A stretch of 5,953 nt of DNA from an uncultured Eubacteriales bacterium (lineage in GTDB: Bacteria; Bacillota; Clostridia; UMGS1883; UMGS1540): the NCBI GenBank assembly GCA_900552775.1, contig USAP01000108.1, positions 1-5,953 of the forward strand, read 5' to 3'. A program made the position numbers and the translations under genes. Below are positions 1 through 5,233 of this stretch, piece after piece. The stretch's first letter is position 1, and each line of letters begins with the position of its first letter. A model generated the notes under the pieces. It saw only the letters and a program-made list of their open reading frames with translations. It was not told where the DNA came from and ran no database searches.

Positions 1-507
1 GGAAGGAATTACAAGCTCTTTTAATTTCGTACCTCTGAAAGCATAATCGTCTATTGTTTCAATCCCTTCATGTAATTCAATTTCTTTTAAGGGACAATCA
101 AGAAAACACCCATCTGGAATCTTTTTTGTCTCCTTAGATAAAATTACATGTTCCAGGGATGACTCATCAAACATTCTTATTGCAAGGTTTGGGAAAGATG
201 ATAAATCACAACTTTTAAAAGTTGACATTTGAAACAGACCGTGAGAAAAACCATTTATCTTATATCCATTAATACTTTCAGGAATTACGAGAACATCACC
301 TTTTATAATGTTTGGATCATAAGCAACTAAAATTGCTGTTTTCTCACTTTCATCAAAAGGCCTATAACACCAACCATTTATCCAATAATTTGTATCGTCA
401 AATTCATAGTCCCAATCTTCATATCTATATTGCAACGCAAAACCATTTACAGGACTTAACATAAATACCAACAAGATGCACGATAACATCAAAACAAACC
501 GTCTCAT
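1..507 (-). CDS. BspA-type leucine-rich-repeat surface protein, N-terminal 169 residues (runs off left edge)
   Basis: An open frame of 169 codons starts at ATG 507-505 and runs without a stop to base 1, so the C-terminus lies outside the window. The start is set by GAAGGTG at 514-520, 6 bases upstream. Residues 1-24 form a signal peptide: MRR, then a hydrophobic LMLSCILLVFML core, with likely cleavage after GFA. Residues 25-65 are aromatic and acidic and unrecognised. From about residue 70 come BspA/LRR_5-type repeats: VLVIPESINGYKI, then SLEHVILSKETKKIPDGCF, then LKEIELHEGIETIDDYAF and LKELVIPS, with the usual I-P, G-I-E-T-I and A-F positions. Proteins of this family are secreted or surface-displayed and are linked to adhesion; any binding partner is unknown here. 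The gene is A/T-rich (about one third GC in hand-counted lines) compared with the SLH gene upstream, so it may have a different history. No room exists for its own promoter between the hairpin at 534-562 and its RBS, so it is probably transcribed with the small gene before it. Confidence 0.88.
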   Translation of the reverse strand, partial: MRRFVLMLSCILLVFMLSPVNGFALQYRYEDWDYEFDDTNYWINGWCYRPFDESEKTAILVAYDPNIIKGDVLVIPESINGYKINGFSHGLFQMSTFKSCDLSSFPNLAIRMFDESSLEHVILSKETKKIPDGCFLDCPLKEIELHEGIETIDDYAFRGTKLKELVIPS

Positions 508-533
508 TTTTTACACCTTCTTTAATTGTTTTA

Positions 534-562
534 TAAACAGAGGGGGAATTCCCCTCTGTTTA
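534..562 (-). terminator. 12-bp perfect hairpin between the minigene and the LRR gene (terminator, attenuator or processing hairpin)
   Basis: On the minus strand TAAACAGAGGGG (562-551), loop AATTC (550-546) and CCCCTCTGTTTA (545-534) form a perfect 12-bp stem. The first triplet of the stem is the stop codon of the 36-codon gene. The 3' side reads GTTTATAAAAC, not a good U-run, so full intrinsic termination is doubtful. The stem ends 13 bases before the LRR gene's RBS and does not cover it. It could be a leaky terminator, an attenuator influenced by ribosomes on the small gene, or a stabilising/processing hairpin. Confidence 0.6.
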
Positions 563-670
563 ATGAACTGACGTGTCATGATAAATATGTATGCTGTCAG
601 CAGAATAAACCGGCGATATAACGGCAAACGAAAGGATTGGCAAGAGTATTGCTTTGAATATTTTTTTCAT
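560..670 (-). CDS. 36-residue exported micropeptide, or signal-peptide remnant of an SLH-type gene
   Basis: ATG 670-668 has a strong ribosome binding site (AAGGAGA at 677-683, 6-base spacer) and opens a 36-codon frame ending at TAA 562-560. Residues 1-24 are a complete signal peptide: MKKIFK, then a hydrophobic core with ILLPILSFAVI, ending in a VYSA cleavage site. Only about 12 residues would remain after cleavage, DSIHIYHDTSVH, with three histidines. The start region is a near copy of the start of the SLH gene at 787-1791: 47 of 55 bases match between 630-684 and 1751-1805 with no gap. Two readings are possible: a real secreted short peptide or leader peptide for the LRR gene, or the stump of a duplicated SLH gene that lost its body. 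The clean frame, intact RBS and the hairpin that starts exactly at the stop codon favour something expressed; the lack of any recognisable mature domain favours a remnant. I know no family for the mature part. Confidence 0.6.
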   Translation of the reverse strand: MKKIFKAILLPILSFAVISPVYSADSIHIYHDTSVH

Positions 671-684
671 AAAAATTCTCCTTT
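630..684 (-). repeat. Duplicated gene-start region, copy A (minigene)
   Basis: Covers the RBS, start codon and first 13 codons of the 36-codon gene. It aligns without gaps to 1751-1805. Within the inner 35 bases (650-684 against 1771-1805) only one base differs. Beyond the RBS, both continue into similar A/G-rich minus-strand leaders containing GAAAGCG. Confidence 0.85.
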
Positions 685-709
685 TGCTTTTTCACTTTTC
701 CCGCTTTCA

Positions 710-753
710 ATAATATACCGTAGGGTAGTATGGTAGATTCACGAATCTGCCGT
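710..753. repeat. ATTCGTGAAT-type palindromic element, copy 1
   Basis: Contains the imperfect inverted repeat GGTAGATTC-AC-GAATCTGCC (732-751; eight Watson-Crick pairs and one T-G). It lies in the 116-base gap between the SLH gene stop (787) and the minigene start (670). With a single 7-base gap (721-727), 710-753 aligns to 5012-5048 at 32 of 37 positions, including ATAATATACCG against ATAATGTACCG. The ACCGTAGGG-plus-stem pattern resembles short interspersed hairpin repeats that I associate with gut Clostridia; that family link is from memory, not from a search. It may also form a hairpin in the transcript 3' of the SLH gene, but no U-run follows it. Confidence 0.65.
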
Positions 754-786
754 GCCGTTGTTCGCTCTTACGCATTACACAAAAAA

Positions 787-1791
787 TCAGTTATAGTATT
801 TATCGTAAAATCTCACAAAGTCTCTGCCGTCGTTGCCGTCCTTTACTTCAAAAGTCGAGTTTTCGCCGGCATAAGAAACCTGCTCCATAATCGGAGTATA
901 CATTGCGGCTTTAACCATACGTGCCACGTCAAGTCTGAGCGCCGGTGCAGAGGGGTCAAACGATGTATTTTCAGTAAGTCCCAGCTCTTTGGCAATCTGA
1001 ATATATCCGCCCTGATATCCGCCGAGAGACTCTGCCTTTTTTTCGTAGCCCAAAACAGATACAAGCATTTTTGCCGCCTGCGCGTATGTTATGTTGTCGT
1101 TAAGGCCGAAAGTGCCGTCGCCGTAGCCTAAAATGCAGCCCATTTCTTTACACATGTTAACGGCGCCGCATTGCTCGCTGCTTGTGGGAACATCTGAAAA
1201 AATTTGGTATTTGCCGTAGTTTTCGGCGGCTTTTTTAAGTCTCAGCATTCCGGCGATTGTTTCAGCCATGCTGCCGCGTGTCATGAGAGAGCCCTGCGGA
1301 ATTTTGCCGTTTTCAAATCCGGGCATAATGTCAAATGCAAGTAAAACACCAAAATTCTCAGGCTCTTCAGCGGGCATTGTGCCTACGCCTATAAGGTCTT
1401 TGAAATAACTGCCAACGCCTTCCACATGTATTGTTTCGTTTTGTTTGAGGCTGTACTCGTAGTACGTTTCCTTTCTCACATAAAAGTCTATATAAGGCAT
1501 CTCGCCGCTTAAAAACTGCTCTAAAGTGCCTCGATCCGAAATGTCATCGGCAGGAATGTAAAAAGAAGTCTCGCTGTCTATAACATATGTGTTTGTGTCT
1601 TTTTCGTTTAAGTTTTTAAATGTTATTACACCGTTTTCATCTTTGTGAATATCCTTTGCTTTTACAATAACGATTTCATAGTCCTTATTGTTCATAATTT
1701 CACTGAAATCTTTGGGCTCGGCAAAAACGGAGGAGCCGAGCAAAGAAAGAGAAAGGATTGCAGCGGGAAATGCTTTAAATATTTTTTTCAT
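787..1791 (-). CDS. SLH-domain surface protein (334 residues) with unknown N-terminal domain
   Basis: The start is ATG 1791-1789 with AAGGAGA at 1798-1804 and a 6-base spacer; the stop is TGA 789-787. Residues 1-24 are a signal peptide ending SSVFA. Residues about 36-165 are a beta-rich, charged region that I do not recognise. Residues about 166-300 form the SLH module in the common clostridial order: a partial repeat with MTRGSMAETIAGML (170-183), a full one with FSDVP, GCILGYGDGTFGLNDNITYAQAAKMLVSVLGYE (198-250), and a third with GGYIQIAKELGLTENTS and LRLDVARMV (258-293). SLH modules hold proteins non-covalently to pyruvylated secondary cell-wall polymer. The key T-R of the TRAE motif is kept only in the first repeat (TRGS); the others read TYAQ and LRLD. 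The tail, TFEVKDGNDGRDFVRFYDKYYN, resembles the link that in longer clostridial SLH proteins leads on into a large body, but here the protein stops. It is separated from the upstream SLH gene by a strong hairpin, so it probably has its own promoter; I could not pick one out. Confidence 0.88.
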   Translation of the reverse strand: MKKIFKAFPAAILSLSLLGSSVFAEPKDFSEIMNNKDYEIVIVKAKDIHKDENGVITFKNLNEKDTNTYVIDSETSFYIPADDISDRGTLEQFLSGEMPYIDFYVRKETYYEYSLKQNETIHVEGVGSYFKDLIGVGTMPAEEPENFGVLLAFDIMPGFENGKIPQGSLMTRGSMAETIAGMLRLKKAAENYGKYQIFSDVPTSSEQCGAVNMCKEMGCILGYGDGTFGLNDNITYAQAAKMLVSVLGYEKKAESLGGYQGGYIQIAKELGLTENTSFDPSAPALRLDVARMVKAAMYTPIMEQVSYAGENSTFEVKDGNDGRDFVRFYDKYYN

Positions 1792-1805
1792 AAAAATTCT
1801 CCTTT
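1751..1805 (-). repeat. Duplicated gene-start region, copy B (SLH gene)
   Basis: RBS, start codon and first 13 codons of the 334-residue SLH gene. Partner of 630-684: 10 of 10 bases match at 1751-1760, 3 of 10 at 1761-1770, and 34 of 35 at 1771-1805. The match is at DNA level, including the spacer and RBS, so it points to duplication or gene conversion and not merely to two similar signal peptides. Confidence 0.85.
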
Positions 1806-1868
1806 ATTTTTTTGTTCTTTTCGCTTTCTGTATTATTTCTGATTATTCCAGCAAATAAAAATGCAATC

Positions 1869-1898
1869 AAGCGGAAAAACAAAAAAGTTTTTCCGCTT
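1869..1898 (-). terminator. Strong hairpin terminator-like structure after the 384-residue SLH gene
   Basis: A perfect 12-bp stem, AAGCGGAAAAAC with GTTTTTCCGCTT, and a 6-base homopolymer loop (T on the minus strand). A short TGCA pair (1862-1865 with 1902-1905) can extend it across a 3x3 mismatch. It begins 18 bases past the SLH gene stop (1917) and precedes the next gene by about 78 bases. The U-run on the minus strand is delayed (GATTGCATTTTTATTT), so efficiency is uncertain. It most likely ends the 4962-1917 unit. Confidence 0.65.
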
Positions 1899-1916
1899 TT
1901 ATGCACTGCACGATAA

Positions 1917-3071
1917 TCAGTTTTTCTTCAGCGGCACATCTTCTCTGTAACTTAATTCTTCCGGAGCATTGTAGTGGCAGTACATTTCTCCGTATTTTGT
2001 GCTGGCTGAAATGTATTGGCAGTAATCCACAACAATTTTTCGCTTATACCATACGCCGATTTTTTCGCCGTGCGGTGTGTCTCCGTCTATGCTCAGATAG
2101 CAATAATATTCATATCCGGCGCCTCGCTTTCTGGACCAACCGCCGAACATAGCGCTGGCTACGCTGTTAACCGGTGAAAAAACAAAAATACTGTCTCTTT
2201 TTATGTGTCTTGCCTCGGCGTCGGCAATAAGGTTTTCAATTGTTGTTACACTGTCTCCTTCTTTTATGTAAACCAAAGCCGAGGGATATGTACGTCTTTT
2301 AGGTTCAAAGTTTTGAAGTACATACTCTTTGTAACGTTCATTTTTAAACCTTTCATAATCCATGTTACCCTGAAGGTCAAGAAGATTTCTCAGTCTATAT
2401 GCCACGATATCCGGAGTTTGATACGAGGTGTCTACTGTTTCAAACGTTGGTATTTGCGGAAGTTCCGTGTTTGTCAATTCATCATCATATGCCGAATACA
2501 AAAATTGGCTGACGGGAATCGGAGACGAGCCGCAAACTTCGTACAGTAAATATTTCTCTTTGGTGGACAAACCGAGTTTTACTCTGTTTATAACGGTATC
2601 TATCTGCTCGGAGGTTATTGTATCGTCGGTGCCGAATCTGTCTCCGTATCCCATCAGAAAACCGTTTTCCATGCAATAATATATTGCGTTTTTATTCCAG
2701 TCGGAAATGTCTGCATACACTCCGTTATAGGTTACGGGTTTAATGGGCGGAGTGTTGTAAAAATCCTTTGCTCTGTAAATCATGCATGCAAATTCGGCAC
2801 GCGTCACTTCTTCATTGAGGCGCAGTGTATTGTCTTCATAGCCCAGCAATATGTTATTTTGAATGGCGGCGCAAATTTTCTTCTTGCGCCAACCATCCGG
2901 CAAATCGTGTCCGTCGGTGTATGAATCCAGGATGTTTTCGTTTACATCGTTTGTGTCAATGCCGGACGAAATCACCACCGCCGACGCGCATTCTTCTCTT
3001 GTAGCCGCTCCGGCGGAAACTGTCAGAGCAAGCATTAAAAATCCAATTGTAATTAATATTTTATTTCGCAA
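1917..3071 (-). CDS. SLH-domain exported protein (384 residues), TTG start, unknown C-terminal half
   Basis: The start is TTG 3071-3069, chosen because a perfect GGAGGTG lies 7 bases upstream (3079-3085) and the frame then gives a clean signal peptide (residues 1-22, ILITIGFLMLALTVSAGA). The stop is TGA 1919-1917. Residues 24-36 look like the end of a divergent SLH repeat (ATREECASAVVI). A clear SLH repeat spans about 50-101, with ILLGYEDNTLRLNEEVTRAE carrying the TRAE motif. A weaker one spans about 117-165 (VYADISDWNKNAI, GFLMGYGDRFGTDDTITSEQ), with TSEQ in place of TRAE. Residues 170-384 are unrecognised, rich in tyrosine and basic residues. The protein has eight cysteines (28, 67, 96, 133, 180, 324, 351, 365), unusual for an exported Gram-positive protein. 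The first 11 bases overlap the end of the 633-residue gene, and the RBS lies inside it, so the two are translationally coupled and probably made together. The SLH repeats suggest wall attachment; the function of the rest is unknown. Confidence 0.87.
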   Translation of the reverse strand: MRNKILITIGFLMLALTVSAGAATREECASAVVISSGIDTNDVNENILDSYTDGHDLPDGWRKKKICAAIQNNILLGYEDNTLRLNEEVTRAEFACMIYRAKDFYNTPPIKPVTYNGVYADISDWNKNAIYYCMENGFLMGYGDRFGTDDTITSEQIDTVINRVKLGLSTKEKYLLYEVCGSSPIPVSQFLYSAYDDELTNTELPQIPTFETVDTSYQTPDIVAYRLRNLLDLQGNMDYERFKNERYKEYVLQNFEPKRRTYPSALVYIKEGDSVTTIENLIADAEARHIKRDSIFVFSPVNSVASAMFGGWSRKRGAGYEYYCYLSIDGDTPHGEKIGVWYKRKIVVDYCQYISASTKYGEMYCHYNAPEELSYREDVPLKKN

Positions 3072-4962
3072 AAAACTGCACCTCCAATGGCATAGAACTC
3101 ATACCTCCGACCACAACATATAGGTCAAACGCCTTGTTTTTGGGAATATTATAGGGATATGTCGCTTCGGGTTTATTGTTATTATAATCGGCATTGCCTA
3201 AAAAAGCAGTGTAAGGTGTGCTTGAAACGGCCGGGCAATAAACCATTGCATACATACCGCTTTCCCTCTCTTCGACCGCACCGGGATTAACCATCCTGTT
3301 AAATTTTAGCTTCAATTTGATATTTTCACTTGCCGATGTGCTGTTAAAGCCTTTAAAACTGATTTTGTAAATAACCCCATAATTTTTGCCGTTTGCAATT
3401 GAATAGCCGTTGCTGCCGCCGGTTGCCGGACCGTCATGGTATAACGATATAAGTTCTCCCGAATTCAAGTAAGGGGCGTCAAAACCTGTCAGCAGAAAAG
3501 AATATCTGTCTCCTGTAATATCAATTGTTTTGTTAACGCTTTTTAAAAGTCTGGCTCCGTTGCCCGTACCGGATATGTGCTCGGAAATATTGTATGCCCC
3601 GGCTCCGGCGGCTCTTGTAAATGTACCGTTTCCGATATTATTCTGAACGGCTTGATACATGGTTGTTCCTGAGCTGTTTGTCCAATCGGTCATTATAAAA
3701 GAATAGCTGTAAAGAGAGGAACCTGTATATGCGGAACCGCCGGATGTTTTTATGCTTAAGCTAACCTGACCGTTGAAAGTATTGCATCCGGTGCCGGCAG
3801 GAACTTTGTAAAGTGCCACCCATCTTGCGGAATTTGCGGGAATAGTTATTGAAGAACTAAGACCGGATATATCGGCACTGTCATATTTTACTCCCTTAAA
3901 GTAATCCGACCAAATTGATGTCATAGCATTAGTATCGGATTCGTAGGAAGAGTCATAACTTCTTTTATTTAATGTTACGGTTAAGTTTGAACCACCTGTA
4001 TTTTGAAGAAGAATTCCGTAATACATATCGGAGCCGTACTTGTTTATGTGCTCCCAAAATACATTTGCATTTCCGTTTATTTTTGATTTATGCAGATAAT
4101 ATCCGTACTCACCTAATTGCGAGGTTGCATTTGCACCGAGAGTTGTTACGGGTTCCAGATTATTTTTTTTGATAAAATCTTGATACTTTATAACCTCATT
4201 TAATGACAAATCTTCACTGCTGTTTATTTTTTTAATAATCCGTTTGATTTCATCGCTAATAACAACGCGGTTGGATTGTGTGTTTGACGAAATATTCTTC
4301 TTTACTAATTTGGTAGAAGATTCTTTGGGTAAAAGTCTTTCCGTTCCGTCAATCATAACGGTTTTTACATATTCATCTTTATTATTTTCCGCTGAAATAT
4401 CGGAATATAAAGAGGTTTCGCCGTCTGCTATTGATAACGTATTGCCTTCGCCCAATTGTTCGGGGGTGTTTGAAACTACGTAATTATACAGACCGCTTGT
4501 CCCCTCTATGGCGTCATATTTTTCAAAGCCGTCAAGATAGTCAACCGTATACATATATATGTCAACTGATACTTCATCTGATAATCCGGATTTTGGTCTT
4601 ACGGTTATATTGTAATTCCCGTCCTGAGTTATTTTGAAATATGACATTGCGCTGCCGCTATACCAGCCGCCGCTGAATCCTCCCGGCGTAGGGTTAAGGC
4701 CTATAGCGGATACATAATTTAATACGGATCCGCCGGTTGGCAGAATAGCCGACACAACCAAAATTTTACCTGCGCTTATATGTCCGGCGGAAATAGTGAC
4801 GTCGGTGTTTTTTATAGATATTGTTTTATATGCCGACATATTTCCGCTTGCGGTATTTTCTGTATAAACCATGGGTTCAAATTCTGCCGCAAAGCTAAAT
4901 CCGTTTATATTAAAAACAGTTAGCAAAGCCGACAATAAGACTGTAATTATTTTTCTGTTCAT
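3061..4962 (-). CDS. Large exported beta-rich protein of unknown function (633 residues)
   Basis: The frame stays open upstream to 5118, but the most likely start is ATG 4962-4960, because it gives a standard signal peptide: MNRK, core IITVLLSALLTVF, cleavage near FSFAA (residue 26). The stop is TAA 3063-3061. Residues 27-142 look like a beta-sandwich (alternating hydrophobic strands, a glycine-rich loop GGFSGGWYSG at 95-104, and FKITQDGNYNITVRP at 109-123), loosely like pre-peptidase-type domains. Residues 143-275 are charged and probably a linker, with a helical part at 233-268 containing ISDEIKRIIKKI. Residues 283-430 form a second beta-rich region (YGYYLHKSKI, MYYGILLQNTGGSNLTVTLN, ITIPANSARWVALYKVPAG), and 450-633 a third, serine/glycine/tyrosine-rich. 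I see no catalytic motif, LPXTG, SLH repeat or C-terminal anchor, so it is either released or held by another protein; the obvious candidate is the coupled SLH protein. I do not recognise the family. Confidence 0.85.
   Translation of the reverse strand: MNRKIITVLLSALLTVFNINGFSFAAEFEPMVYTENTASGNMSAYKTISIKNTDVTISAGHISAGKILVVSAILPTGGSVLNYVSAIGLNPTPGGFSGGWYSGSAMSYFKITQDGNYNITVRPKSGLSDEVSVDIYMYTVDYLDGFEKYDAIEGTSGLYNYVVSNTPEQLGEGNTLSIADGETSLYSDISAENNKDEYVKTVMIDGTERLLPKESSTKLVKKNISSNTQSNRVVISDEIKRIIKKINSSEDLSLNEVIKYQDFIKKNNLEPVTTLGANATSQLGEYGYYLHKSKINGNANVFWEHINKYGSDMYYGILLQNTGGSNLTVTLNKRSYDSSYESDTNAMTSIWSDYFKGVKYDSADISGLSSSITIPANSARWVALYKVPAGTGCNTFNGQVSLSIKTSGGSAYTGSSLYSYSFIMTDWTNSSGTTMYQAVQNNIGNGTFTRAAGAGAYNISEHISGTGNGARLLKSVNKTIDITGDRYSFLLTGFDAPYLNSGELISLYHDGPATGGSNGYSIANGKNYGVIYKISFKGFNSTSASENIKLKLKFNRMVNPGAVEERESGMYAMVYCPAVSSTPYTAFLGNADYNNNKPEATYPYNIPKNKAFDLYVVVGGMSSMPLEVQFFAK
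3079..3085 (-). promoter_or_regulatory. Ribosome binding site that fixes the TTG start
   Basis: GGAGGTG on the minus strand, with a 7-base spacer CAGTTTT to TTG 3071-3069. It is made of codons within the last ten residues of the upstream gene (Leu-Glu-Val-Gln). No ATG or GTG in the frame is as well placed, so it both decides the start and supports coupling. Confidence 0.85.
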
Positions 4963-4977
4963 AAGTATTAAATCCAT

Positions 4978-4984
4978 CTCCTTT
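4978..4984 (-). promoter_or_regulatory. Ribosome binding site with unusual spacing for the 633-residue gene
   Basis: AAAGGAG on the minus strand directly abuts an in-frame ATG (4977-4975, zero spacer) and lies 15 bases from the preferred ATG at 4962. Neither spacing is ideal. Initiation at 4977 would only add MDLIL before the signal peptide. I prefer 4962, but the choice is open. Confidence 0.6.
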
Positions 4985-5011
4985 AGTTGTTTTTTGTTTT
5001 TTCTGCTCCCG

Positions 5012-5048
5012 ATAATGTACCGGTATGGGAGATTCGTGAATCTCCCGT
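5012..5048. repeat. ATTCGTGAAT-type palindromic element, copy 2
   Basis: Contains the perfect 9-bp inverted repeat GGGAGATTC-GT-GAATCTCCC (5027-5046) and the flank ATAATGTACCG. It aligns to 710-753 at 32 of 37 positions with one gap. It ends 49 bases before the start codon of the 633-residue gene, as copy 1 ends 39 bases before the minigene start, so both copies sit in the same orientation relative to an exported-protein gene. Confidence 0.7.
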
Positions 5049-5068
5049 TTAGTTTCCGCACACCAAAC

Positions 5069-5088
5069 GGACAATTCGTGAATTGTCC
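5069..5088. repeat. ATTCGTGAAT-type palindrome, copy 3
   Basis: A perfect 9-bp inverted repeat, GGACAATTC-GT-GAATTGTCC. It shares the ATTCGTGAAT core with 5027-5046 but has different outer arms, each arm change being matched on the other side. It lies 22 bases from copy 2. Arms that differ while pairing is kept point to selection for, or spread of, a structure and not of one fixed sequence. Confidence 0.7.
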
Positions 5089-5148
5089 ATACATGACAAT
5101 GAGACATGCTGCACGCAAAGTAATAATCAGGTTAATAAGTCAGAAACA

Positions 5149-5233
5149 AACTTACTTGTCCAACGGAATCACATCCTTTAAATCAACTTTCACACATATA
5201 ACCCGAAAAACGTAAAAACGGGGACAGGTTTTT
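5149..5233 (-). repeat. Possible interspersed-repeat segment ending in GGGGACAGG
   Basis: It begins one or two bases past the DUF4367 stop codon. The plus strand ends ACGGGGACAGGTTTTTTT, a signature I associate from memory with REP-like/IS200-associated repeats in Clostridia and other anaerobes. A minus-strand frame without a start or RBS reads FYVFRVICVKVDLKDVIPL and stops at TAA 5154-5152. That frame looks protein-like but lacks translation signals, so it could be a remnant or a chance property of the repeat. No flanking target duplication was seen. Confidence 0.3.

Larger units (their letters stand above)
4963..5233. other. 271-base intergenic region between the DUF4367 gene and the 633-residue gene
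   Basis: Reading on the minus strand from the DUF4367 stop, it holds a segment starting CCTGTCCCCG (5149-5233) that looks repeat-derived, a stretch with no recognisable signal (about 5089-5148), palindromes at 5069-5088 and 5027-5046, then the RBS at 4978-4984. I find no convincing sigma-A promoter; TTGGAC (5163-5158) followed 17 bases later by ACTTAT is too poor to call. No strong terminator follows the DUF4367 gene. Confidence 0.6.

Noticed and set aside
843..1064. Minus-strand frame of 73 codons inside the SLH gene
   Set aside because: Shadow in another frame of a gene with clear SLH motifs.
730..1131. Plus-strand frame of 133 codons
   Set aside because: Antisense to the SLH gene, starts inside a palindromic repeat, low-complexity basic composition and no RBS.
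1792..1868. Sigma-A promoter for the 334-residue SLH gene
   Set aside because: AATAAT boxes occur near 1830-1850, but none has a credible -35 at 16-18 bases, so no site can be chosen.
5012..5088. CRISPR array
   Set aside because: Only two dissimilar palindromes with one 22-base gap; no regular repeat-spacer pattern and no cas genes.
4963..5118. 52-residue N-terminal extension of the 633-residue protein starting at 5118
   Set aside because: It is read through both palindromes, has no RBS, and would bury the signal peptide inside the protein.
5152..5193. 13-codon GTG-started frame (VKVDLKDVIPLDK) as a real small gene
   Set aside because: No ribosome binding site and no start context; kept only as a property of a possible repeat.
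4871..5215. Plus-strand frame of 114 codons over the intergenic region
   Set aside because: Overlaps the signal-peptide coding end of the 633-residue gene and the repeats; no RBS or recognisable domain.
5214..5233. AAAAAC...GTTTTT hairpin as terminator of the DUF4367 gene
   Set aside because: Only six mostly A-T pairs around an 8-base loop; too weak to call.
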